Shown piece after piece: positions 8,914 through 18,100 of a stretch of 64,000 nt of DNA (position 1 is the first letter of the stretch; every line of letters begins with the position of its first letter). Below the pieces are notes generated by a model that was not told the DNA's origin, made no database searches, and saw only the letters and a program-made list of their open reading frames with translations. The stretch spans positions 496,001 to 560,000 of the forward strand of contig NZ_JACVZE010000002.1 of NCBI RefSeq assembly GCF_015461805.1. Reading direction: 5' to 3'. Origin of the DNA: Pseudomonas pisciculturae (GTDB lineage: Bacteria; Pseudomonadota; Gammaproteobacteria; Pseudomonadales; Pseudomonadaceae). Both the position numbers and the translations under genes were made by a program.

Positions 8914-9920
8914 AGACCCTGGATGCGATGCATCAGGAGCCCTGGGAATACGATTTCTTCCAGGCATTGCGGCGGATCGAGTGCGAATCGCCGGACCTGC
9001 CGCGTTTGGGTCATTCCCTGCGCCTGGCGGACGACCCGCTGCGCCTGGGGCAGCAGGCCGATTGCACCTTCGCCCCGGCCACGCTGGCCTCGGTCGATCC
9101 CGGCGGCGACGGCAAACCAGCGCGCCTGGAGCAGTTCTTCTTCGGTCTCGGCGGCCCCAACGGCCCGCTGCCGCTGCACATCACCGAGTACGTGCGCGAG
9201 CGCCAGCGCAACAACGCCGACAGCACCAGCAAACAGTTTTTGGATGTGTTCCACCATCGCCTGCTCAGCCTGTTTTACCGGGCCTGGGCCGAGGCGCGGC
9301 CAACGGTCAGCCACGACCGCCCGGACGACGATTACTGGTCCGCACGCCTCGCCGCCTTGAGTGGCCGTGGCATGCCAAGCCTGCTCAATCAGGGCTTGAT
9401 TCCTGACACGGCCAAGCTGCATTACAGCGGCCACCTGTCGGCGCAAACCCGCTACCCGGACGGCCTGAAGGCGATCCTCGGCGAGTATTTCGGCCTGCCG
9501 GTGGCCATCGAAGAATACGTCGGCCAATGGCTGGAACTGCCCGAGCGCAGCCGCGTCGGTGTCAGCGCCTACCAACTGGGCGTGGATTTTTGCCTGGGCA
9601 GCCACGTGTGGGACCGCCAGCATAAATTTCGCATCCGCCTGGGCCCGCTCACGCTGGACGACTACATGGGCATGCTGCCCGGCCAACAGCCGTTCAACGA
9701 GCTGGTGGCCTGGGTGGCCGAGTACCTGGGCCATGAATTGGACTGGGACCTGAACCTGGTTTTGCAACAACCCGAAGTCCCTGCGCTGCAACTCAACGGC
9801 CAGTTCCGCCTGGGCTTCAACACCTGGCTCGGCAAGCCCGAGCGAGACGCCAACGACCTAATCCTGGCCCGGCATTACGCCGATCACGCCACCACCTCAA
9901 GGAATCCAGAGCATGGGTGA
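8910..9920 (+). CDS. tssG: TssG, T6SS baseplate wedge protein
   Basis: This 336-residue TssG (VasB/ImpH family) starts with GTG that overlaps the tssF stop. The N terminus EPWEYDFFQALRRIECE and the following RLGHSLRLADDPLRLGQ and FFGLGGPNGPLPLHITEYV segments (about residues 65-95) are characteristic. In the baseplate it bridges TssF copies and contacts TssE and TssK. The stop lies 8 nt inside clpV, so the tssE-F-G-clpV block reads as one translationally coupled unit. Confidence 0.95.
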   Translation: MKTLDAMHQEPWEYDFFQALRRIECESPDLPRLGHSLRLADDPLRLGQQADCTFAPATLASVDPGGDGKPARLEQFFFGLGGPNGPLPLHITEYVRERQRNNADSTSKQFLDVFHHRLLSLFYRAWAEARPTVSHDRPDDDYWSARLAALSGRGMPSLLNQGLIPDTAKLHYSGHLSAQTRYPDGLKAILGEYFGLPVAIEEYVGQWLELPERSRVGVSAYQLGVDFCLGSHVWDRQHKFRIRLGPLTLDDYMGMLPGQQPFNELVAWVAEYLGHELDWDLNLVLQQPEVPALQLNGQFRLGFNTWLGKPERDANDLILARHYADHATTSRNPEHG

Positions 9921-12576
9921 AATCAGTCGCGCCGCACTGTTCGGCAAACTCAACAGCGTGGCCTACAAGGCCATCGAAGCCGCCACGGTGTTCTGCAAGT
10001 TGCGGGGCAACCCGTATGTGGAACTGGCCCACTGGTTTCACCAGTTGCTGCAACTGCAGGACTCGGACCTGCACCGCATCATCCGCCAGTTCAACGTGGA
10101 GCCCGCGCGCCTGGCCCGTGACCTGACCGAAGCGCTGGACCGCCTGCCACGCGGCTCGACGTCGATCACCGACCTGTCCTCCCATGTGGAAGAAGCCGTC
10201 GAGCGTGGCTGGGTCTACGGCAGCCTGATGTTTGGCGAAAGCCAGGTGCGCACCGGTTACCTGGTGCTGGGCATTCTGAAGACGCCGAGCCTGCGCCATG
10301 CGCTGCTGGGGTTGTCGGCGGAGTTCGACAAGATCAAGGCCGAAGCCTTGAGCGAGCGTTTTGATGAATACGTCGACGACTCGCCGGAAAACGCCCTGAG
10401 CGCCAGCGACGGTTTTAATGCCGGTGCAGTGCCGGGCGAAGCCAGCGGCGCGATGGCGCCGAGTGCCATGGGCAAGCAGGAAGCCCTCAAGCGCTTCACC
10501 GTCGACCTGACCGAACAGGCGCGCAGCGGCAAGCTCGACCCGATTGTCGGCCGCGACGAAGAGATCCGCCAACTGGTGGATATCCTGATGCGTCGCCGCC
10601 AGAACAACCCGATCCTCACCGGCGAAGCGGGCGTGGGCAAGACCGCTGTGGTCGAAGGTTTCGCCCTGCGCATCGTTGCCGGTGACGTACCGCCAGCGCT
10701 CAAAGACGTGGAGCTGCGCAGCCTCGACGTAGGCCTGCTGCAAGCCGGCGCGAGCATGAAAGGCGAGTTCGAACAGCGCCTGCGCCAGGTCATCGAAGAC
10801 GTGCAGGCCTCGCCCAAGCCGATCATTCTGTTTATCGACGAAGCCCACACGCTGGTAGGTGCCGGCGGAGCTGCCGGGACTGGCGATGCGGCCAACTTGC
10901 TCAAGCCTGCATTGGCGCGCGGCACCTTGCGCACCGTGGCCGCGACCACCTGGGCCGAGTACAAGAAACACATCGAGAAAGACCCGGCGCTGACCCGCCG
11001 CTTCCAAGTCGTCCAAGTCGCTGAGCCTTCGGAAGACAAGGCGCTGCTGATGATGCGCGGCGTGGCCTCGACCATGGAGAAACACCACCAGGTGCAGATC
11101 CTCGACGAAGCCCTGGAAGCCTCGGTGAAGCTGTCCCACCGCTACATCCCGGCGCGCCAATTGCCAGACAAATCCGTGAGCCTGCTGGACACCGCCTGCG
11201 CCCGCGTCGCCATCAGCCTGCACGCGGTGCCCGCCGAAGTGGACGACAGCCGCCGCCGTATCGAAGCGCTGGAAACCGAGCTGCAAATCATCGCCCGCGA
11301 GCATGCCATCGGCATTGCCATTGGTGCGCGTCAAACCAACAGCGAAGCGCTACTGACCGCTGAACGTGAACGCCTGGCAACCCTGGAAAGCCGCTGGGCC
11401 GAAGAGAAAGCCCTGGTGGACGAACTGCTCACCACCCGCGCGACCCTGCGTGAAACCGCTGGCGTGGTCGACAGCGGCAACGATGCATTGCGCGCCCAAC
11501 TGGTAGATCTGCAACAACGCCTCAGCGCCCTGCAAGGCGAAACCCCGCTGATCCTGCCGACCGTGGATTACCAGGCCGTGGCTTCGGTAGTCGCCGACTG
11601 GACCGGCATCCCGGTGGGCCGCATGGCGCGCAATGAGCTGGAGACGGTGCTCAACCTCGACCAGCACCTGAAAAAACGCATCATCGGCCAGGACCATGCC
11701 TTGCAGATGATCGCCAAGCGCATCCAGACCTCCCGCGCCGGCCTCGATAACCCGAGCAAGCCGATTGGGGTGTTCATGCTGGCCGGCACCTCGGGTGTGG
11801 GCAAGACCGAAACCGCCCTGGCCCTGGCCGAAGCCATGTATGGCGGCGAGCAGAACGTGATCACCATCAACATGAGCGAGTTCCAGGAAGCCCACACGGT
11901 GTCGACCCTCAAGGGCGCGCCACCGGGTTATATCGGCTACGGCGAAGGCGGTGTGCTGACCGAAGCGGTACGGCGCAAACCCTACAGCGTGGTGCTGCTG
12001 GACGAGGTGGAAAAAGCCCACCCGGACGTGCATGAGATCTTCTTCCAGGTGTTCGACAAGGGCGTGATGGAAGACGGCGAAGGCCGGGTGATCGACTTCA
12101 AGAACACCCTGATCCTGCTGACCACCAACGCCGGTACCGAGCTGATCTCCCGGGTGTGCAAAGACCCGGCGAACGTGCCGGAGCCAGAAGAAATCGCCAA
12201 GGCCCTGCGCCAGCCGCTGCTGGAGATTTTTCCGCCCGCCTTGCTGGGGCGTTTGGTGACGATCCCTTACTACCCGTTGAGCGACGAAATGCTTAAGGCG
12301 ATCACACGCCTGCAACTGGGCCGCATCAAGAAGCGCGTGGAGAGTACCCACAAGGTGGCCTTCGACTACGACGACGCGGTGGTGGACTTGATTGTTTCGC
12401 GCTGCACCGAGACCGAGAGCGGCGGACGCATGATCGACACCATCCTCACCAACAGCCTGCTGCCGGACATGAGCCGTGAATTCCTCACGCGCATGTTGGA
12501 GGGCAAGGCGTTGGCGGGGGTGCGGATCAGTAGTCGGGATAATGAATTGCACTACGCCTTCAGCGACGCCGATTGA
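9913..12576 (+). CDS. clpV: TssH/ClpV, sheath-recycling AAA+ ATPase
   Basis: This 887-residue Hsp100 ATPase disassembles contracted TssBC sheaths. An N-terminal domain (about residues 1-150) binds the sheath peptide. The first AAA+ module has Walker A GEAGVGKT (about 237) and Walker B ILFIDEAH (about 305). A coiled-coil insertion spans about 440-540. The second module has Walker A GTSGVGKTE (about 625) and Walker B VVLLDEVEKAHPDV (about 693). Both ATP sites look intact. The gene overlaps tssG by 8 nt and is followed by a REPIN before vgrG. Confidence 0.97.
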   Translation: MGEISRAALFGKLNSVAYKAIEAATVFCKLRGNPYVELAHWFHQLLQLQDSDLHRIIRQFNVEPARLARDLTEALDRLPRGSTSITDLSSHVEEAVERGWVYGSLMFGESQVRTGYLVLGILKTPSLRHALLGLSAEFDKIKAEALSERFDEYVDDSPENALSASDGFNAGAVPGEASGAMAPSAMGKQEALKRFTVDLTEQARSGKLDPIVGRDEEIRQLVDILMRRRQNNPILTGEAGVGKTAVVEGFALRIVAGDVPPALKDVELRSLDVGLLQAGASMKGEFEQRLRQVIEDVQASPKPIILFIDEAHTLVGAGGAAGTGDAANLLKPALARGTLRTVAATTWAEYKKHIEKDPALTRRFQVVQVAEPSEDKALLMMRGVASTMEKHHQVQILDEALEASVKLSHRYIPARQLPDKSVSLLDTACARVAISLHAVPAEVDDSRRRIEALETELQIIAREHAIGIAIGARQTNSEALLTAERERLATLESRWAEEKALVDELLTTRATLRETAGVVDSGNDALRAQLVDLQQRLSALQGETPLILPTVDYQAVASVVADWTGIPVGRMARNELETVLNLDQHLKKRIIGQDHALQMIAKRIQTSRAGLDNPSKPIGVFMLAGTSGVGKTETALALAEAMYGGEQNVITINMSEFQEAHTVSTLKGAPPGYIGYGEGGVLTEAVRRKPYSVVLLDEVEKAHPDVHEIFFQVFDKGVMEDGEGRVIDFKNTLILLTTNAGTELISRVCKDPANVPEPEEIAKALRQPLLEIFPPALLGRLVTIPYYPLSDEMLKAITRLQLGRIKKRVESTHKVAFDYDDAVVDLIVSRCTETESGGRMIDTILTNSLLPDMSREFLTRMLEGKALAGVRISSRDNELHYAFSDAD

Positions 12577-12598
12577 CCTGACGGAACGCAGTTCAAAT

Positions 12599-12689
12599 TG
12601 TGGGAGGGGGCTTGCCCCCCGATGAGGGAGTATCAGTTGATGCATCCGGTGGCTGATTCACCGCTATCGGGGGCAAGCCCCCTCCCACA
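12599..12689. repeat. REPIN (clpV-vgrG gap)
   Basis: The arms TGTGGGAGGGGGCTTGCCCC and GGGGCAAGCCCCCTCCCACA face each other across about 45 bp. Both ends are of the 'GGGGGCTTGCCCCC' type. It lies between the structural T6SS genes and the vgrG-eagR-rhs cargo block. Confidence 0.88.
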
Positions 12690-12734
12690 TTTGATCCAGT
12701 TTCTTCAGTTACTACGCAATTTACGGGACAACCG

Positions 12735-14675
12735 ATGCTTTTTAACCAAGCCTCACGCCTGGCCAGGATCACCAGCCCCCTCGGGCCGGATGTACTGCTG
12801 CTCAACCAAATGGGCGGCGGTGAAGAGCTGGGCAGGCTGTTCACTTATGAGCTGCAACTGACGTCACTGGACGCCAACATCGACCTCAACCAGCTGCTCG
12901 GCAAACCCATGAGCGTGGGCGTGCAACTGGCGGACGGTGGCGAGCGGCACTTCCATGGCATCGTCGCCCGTTGCAGCCAGAACATCGACCAGGGCCAGTT
13001 TGCCAGTTACCAGGTGACGCTACGCCCCTGGTTCTGGCTGCTGAGCCGCACCTCCGATTGCCGGATTTTCCAGAACCTGAGCATCCCGCAGATCATCAAG
13101 CAGGTGTTCCGCGACCTGGGTTTCTCTGACTTCGAAGACGCCCTGAGCCGGCCGTACCGCGAGTGGGAATACTGCGTGCAGTATCGCGAGACCAGCTTCG
13201 ATTTCGTCAGCCGCCTGATGGAACAGGAAGGCATCTACTACTTCTTCCGCCACGAACAAGACCGCCATGTGCTGGTGCTGGCCGACGCGTATGGCGCCCA
13301 CACCACCGTGCCCGGCTACGCGTCGATCCCGTACTACCCCAAGGACGAGCAGCAGCGCGAGCGCGACCACATGCACGACTGGCACCTGGCGCACGAAGTG
13401 CAGCCAGGTTCGCTGGAGCTCAACGACTACGACTTCCAGCGCCCCAGCGCCAGCATCAACGTACGCTCGGCCATGCCGCGCCCGCACACTGCCGGCGACT
13501 ACCCGCTGTACGACTACCCCGGCACCTACGTGCAAAGCGAAGACGGTGAACACTACGCGCGCACCCGCATCGAAGCCCTGCAAACCCAGCATCAACAAGT
13601 GGACTTCAGCGGCAATGCCAGGGGCCTGGGCTCCGGCCACTTGTTCAGCCTTACCGGCTTTAGCCGCCAGGACCAGAACCGCGAATACCTGATCGTCGGC
13701 ATTCGCTACTACATCACCCAGGAAAGCCTCGAAAGCGGCGGCGGGTCAGGCTCGGCGCAGTTTGAAAGCAGCCTTAACTGCATTGACGCCCAACAAAGCT
13801 TCCGCCCGCTGGCCAGCACCCACCGGCCTATCGTCAAAGGCCCGCAGACCGCGCTAGTGGTCGGCCCCAAAGGCGAAGAAATCTGGACCGACCAATACGG
13901 CCGCGTGAAGGTGCACTTCCACTGGGACCGTCACGACCAATCCAACGAGAACAGCTCGTGCTGGATTCGCGTGTCGCAGTCCTGGGCGGGTAAAAACTGG
14001 GGTTCGATGCAAATTCCCCGGATCGGCCAGGAAGTCATCGTGAGCTTCCTTGAGGGCGACCCCGACCGGCCCATCATCACCGGGCGGGTATACAACGCCG
14101 AGCAGACCGTGCCCTACGACCTGCCGGAAAACGCCACGCAAAGCGGTATGAAAAGCCGCTCGAGCAAGGGCGGCACGCCGGCCAACTTCAATGAAATCCG
14201 CATGGAGGACAAGAAGGGGTTGGAGCAGTTGTATATCCATGCCGAGCGCAATCAGGACATCGTGGTGGAGGTGGATGAGAGCCATTCGGTGGGGCATGAC
14301 CGTAATAAGAGTATTGGGCACAACGAGACGGTAACCATCGGCAACAACCGCCTGCGCATCGTCAAGCAGGAAGACATTCTCTCGGTGGGCCAGAAAAAGA
14401 CCGACAGCATCAGCCAGAGCTACGTCATCGAAGTGGGTGAAAACCTGCGCCTGGTGTGCGGCGAAAGCATCCTGGAATTGAATGCCAGCGGGCAGATCAA
14501 CCTCACCGGCGTACAAATCAGCTTCTACGCCAGCGGCGACGCCGAGTTCAACACCGGCGGCGTGCTGCACCTGAACAACGGCGGCGGCGCCGGTGCCACA
14601 CCCGATGGCCAGGGCGTGAAAGCCAGTATCGACGCCAACATCAAAGCCGCGTTCCCCGCGCCTAAAAGTTCCTGA
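12735..14675 (+). CDS. vgrG: VgrG, T6SS spike protein
   Basis: This 646-residue trimeric spike begins MLFNQASRLARITSPLGPDV, a typical VgrG N terminus, followed by the gp27-like region with REWEYCVQYRET (about residues 138-150). The gp5-like OB fold is marked by IWTDQYGRVKVHFHWDR (about 385-402), and the C-terminal part is the beta-helix needle. The protein ends soon after the needle (EFNTGGVLHLNNGGG...), so it has no fused effector and should rely on a PAAR tip. The PAAR-Rhs protein encoded two genes downstream fits that role. eagR starts 15 bp later. Confidence 0.96.
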   Translation: MLFNQASRLARITSPLGPDVLLLNQMGGGEELGRLFTYELQLTSLDANIDLNQLLGKPMSVGVQLADGGERHFHGIVARCSQNIDQGQFASYQVTLRPWFWLLSRTSDCRIFQNLSIPQIIKQVFRDLGFSDFEDALSRPYREWEYCVQYRETSFDFVSRLMEQEGIYYFFRHEQDRHVLVLADAYGAHTTVPGYASIPYYPKDEQQRERDHMHDWHLAHEVQPGSLELNDYDFQRPSASINVRSAMPRPHTAGDYPLYDYPGTYVQSEDGEHYARTRIEALQTQHQQVDFSGNARGLGSGHLFSLTGFSRQDQNREYLIVGIRYYITQESLESGGGSGSAQFESSLNCIDAQQSFRPLASTHRPIVKGPQTALVVGPKGEEIWTDQYGRVKVHFHWDRHDQSNENSSCWIRVSQSWAGKNWGSMQIPRIGQEVIVSFLEGDPDRPIITGRVYNAEQTVPYDLPENATQSGMKSRSSKGGTPANFNEIRMEDKKGLEQLYIHAERNQDIVVEVDESHSVGHDRNKSIGHNETVTIGNNRLRIVKQEDILSVGQKKTDSISQSYVIEVGENLRLVCGESILELNASGQINLTGVQISFYASGDAEFNTGGVLHLNNGGGAGATPDGQGVKASIDANIKAAFPAPKSS

Positions 14676-14690
14676 CGAGACCTGTTTGCG

Positions 14691-15122
14691 ATGACGTACC
14701 GAATCAATGAATTCCAGCTGCAACTGCCGGCCGCCGAGCTGCAGGACGCGACGATCAATATCCTCAAGTTCCCGGAACTGGGCACCTCCCTGATCATCAG
14801 CCGCAGCTTGCTGGCCGAAGGCGAAACCCTGCACAGCAACTTCGACGACCAACTCAAGCGACTGGAAAAGCAGGTGCAGGATTTGCGTTATCAACCAGGC
14901 GTTGATGTGCGGTTAGGAGCCGCTCAGGAGATTGCAGGGATTGAGCTGCGCAGCCAGTTCCACAAGGGCAATGACAAGGTGTTCCAGTACCAGCTGGCGC
15001 TGGTGTTGCCGGGAACGCGCAAGATGCTTGCCTTGAGTTATGTCAAGGCGGACAAGCTTGGGGATGTCGAGGCCGCACACTGGGCCTTGATCAAGAACTC
15101 ACTGTCATTCGACGCACTTTGA
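14691..15122 (+). CDS. eagR: EagR-type chaperone (DUF1795/DcrB fold)
   Basis: This 143-residue protein has the DUF1795 pattern: an N-terminal YRINEFQLQLPAAELQDATINI, a central SRSLLAEGETL, and QYQLALVLPGTRKMLALSYV (about residues 100-120). Proteins of this family, encoded next to PAAR-Rhs effectors, act as EagR chaperones that shield the effector's N-terminal transmembrane helices and help load it on VgrG. Here it lies exactly between vgrG and a Rhs protein that has such helices, 12 bp before it. It has no signal peptide, consistent with a cytoplasmic chaperone. Confidence 0.85.
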   Translation: MTYRINEFQLQLPAAELQDATINILKFPELGTSLIISRSLLAEGETLHSNFDDQLKRLEKQVQDLRYQPGVDVRLGAAQEIAGIELRSQFHKGNDKVFQYQLALVLPGTRKMLALSYVKADKLGDVEAAHWALIKNSLSFDAL

Positions 15123-15134
15123 TGAGCTGCCTGC

Positions 15135-18100
15135 ATGTCTGATGCGCTTTGGGCGGCCCGTATGGGCGATGCGCTGACCCACACATCCATGATGGCCGAT
15201 ATCCTTGGCGGTGTGCTGGAGGTGGCGGCTAACGTGGCGATTACGGCGCTGGCGACTGCTGCGGTAGCGGCGGCGGTGGGCGTGACGATTGCCACTGCCG
15301 GTATTGGCGGCTGCATCCTGGGTGCAGTGGTGGGCATCATCGTAGGGATGGCGATGAGCAAGACCGGGGCCGACAAGGGCCTCAGTAAAATGTGCGAGGA
15401 CTTCAGCAACGCGTTATTCCCGCCCACGGTCGAAGCCACTATTGCCGTGGGCTCCACCAATACCTTGGTCAACGGCATTCCGGCTGCCCGCGCCGCGGGC
15501 TCCATTCCCTCACATGTGGCACCGGCCGGTACGGAGCTTGAACAGATACCGCCTGAACCCGACCCCATGCCGCAGCCCGAACCTGGCTTCCTGGATATGG
15601 CCGAGGGATTTTTCTCCCAGCTGTGGCGGCCGACCGTCGCCACGCCCGCTCCGGGCGTCGTTCCCGCCCTCACCGATATGGTTCTGTGCGCACGCCACCC
15701 GCCGATGCCGCCGCAGCTTCTGGCGGAAGGGTCGGACAAAGTCACCATCAACGGTCAACCTGCCGTACGAAGCGGCGACCGGAGCATGTGCGATGCGACC
15801 GTAGTGTCATCGGGGCTGATCTCACCGAACGTCACCATTGGCGGCGGTACGGTGGTGGTACAGGAGATTCGTAGCGGGAAAACGCCGGGCGTTGGGTTGG
15901 CAATTGAAGCCTTGATGATGCTCAAGGGGGCAAAGGGGAAAACCCTGAGCAATCTGCCGTGCATGCTGCTCAGCGGAGTCACCTCCTATGCAGTCAGCCA
16001 GGCAATGGGCGCTGCGGCGAATGCGGCGATAGGGTCGCCCAATCCGGTGCATGCGGCAACCGGAGCGAAGGTCCTGGGCGGAAACGATGAGCTGGACTTT
16101 GTCATGCCGGGGCTACTGCCAATCAGTTGGCAGCGTTTCTACAATAGTCGCGATGAACGCAGCGATGGCTTGTTTGGCACTGGCTGGAGTGTGCCTTATG
16201 AAATAAAGGTCGAAATCCAACCCCATCCCGAGGGTGGGGAGCAGTTGGTCTATACCGACGAGCAAGGACGCCAGATCAATCTAGGGACCGTGGCCTTGGG
16301 CAGCGCAATGTTCAGCCCCGCAGAAGGGTTGAGTATCCGACGTCATCGCAATGGGCAATTGCTCATCGAGAGTGCGAATGGGCTGTACCGCCTGTTTGAA
16401 GAAACACCCGGAACGCCCTCGCGACTGCGCCTGACTCAACTGGGTGATCGAAACGACAACAGAATCTACCTCGACTACGAACACGATGGACGCCTTTGCC
16501 GCCTACGTGACACGTATGACCTCGTACAGGTCGAGCTAACGTACGAACTCGCGCGAGTCTGTCGGGTCGATCGAGTCTATGACGACCAAACTCGAGAAGT
16601 ACTGGCCACATATGGCTTCGATAGTGAGGGCGACTTAGCTGAAACTCGCGATGCGGGAGGGCAAGTTCAACGCCGCTTTGTCTACGACACCGGTCGACGC
16701 ATGAGCGAACACCTGTTGCCCACAGGTCTTCGATGTTTCTATGAGTGGGGGCTGGTCGATGGCTTGGAGTGGCGTGTTGTTCGCCATTGGACTGACGAGG
16801 GCGACGAATATCGGTACGACTATGATCTGGTTGCCGGGAAAACCCAGATCACCGACGGACTTAGACGCATCAGTGTTCGATATTGGAATGATCAGCATCA
16901 GGTCGTCGAATACACCGATGCTCTCGAACAAACCTGGCAGTTTGAATGGAACGATGAACGCCAATTACTCAGCGCCACCGACCCTCAGGGTGGTCGATAT
17001 GAATACAGTTATGACGAGCAAGGCAACCTGATCGGAACCAAGGACCCTTTAGGTCGCATCAGCTCTACCTTATGGCTACAGCATTGGGCTCTTCCAGTTG
17101 TGCAAACCAATGCCGACGGCAGTTGCTGGCGTTACCGTTATGACGCCCGGGGCAATTGCACCTGCGAAACAGACCCGCTCGGGTATACCACCCACTATCA
17201 ATACGACAGCAGTGGACAGGTCGTGCAGATCGTCGACGCCAGCGGAAAAAACAAGACATTGCGCTGGAACCCGCTCGGACAACTTACTGAGTATTTGGAT
17301 TGTTCCGGTTATCCGACGCGATTCAGCTACGACCGACGCGGCTACCTGCACCTCATCACCAACGCGTTAGGCGAACGCACGCAGTTACATTACGACGTGC
17401 AAGGACGCCTGCTGAGCAATCAGTTGCCCGACGGGCGCACAGAGTATTTCCGACGAAACCTGAGCGGGCGGATCATCGGCTACACAGACCCTTCAGGCTA
17501 TACGACACACTATCAGCACAATCGCCGTGGCCAAGTGCATCAACGCACTGATGCTCAAGGGCGTAAGGTCCAGTTTGCCTATGACAACTATGGACGCTTA
17601 CAAGCACTCACCAATGAGAACGGCGAACAGTATCAGTTCGCATGGGACGCCTGTGATCGACTAAAACAGCAGCGAGACCTCGACGGTAGTGCAAGACATT
17701 TCATTTATGACGCATTGAATAGAGTTTCACTGATCGAATCGGTACCTGCGCCTTACGGAAGCGGATTCGCACCGGTATCAACGGTACACCTCGCCTCCAT
17801 TGTGCACCGACTGGAGCGAGACGCCGTCGGCCGTCTAGTCGCCAAAGTCACAGATGACGGACGGACCGAGTATCACTATGACGCGCTCGACAGATTGATT
17901 GCTGTCTCCTCTAAAGACACCGACGGCAACGAACAGGTATTGAAGTTTTCCTACACCGCACGGGGAGAGCTTCTCGAAGAACGGAGCTCAACAGGGACGC
18001 TTCGCCATCAATACGACGAACTCGGCAACCTTCAGCAGACTGGATTACCAGACGGCAGACATATTTCTCGCCTCTACTACGGTAGCGGTCATTTGCACCA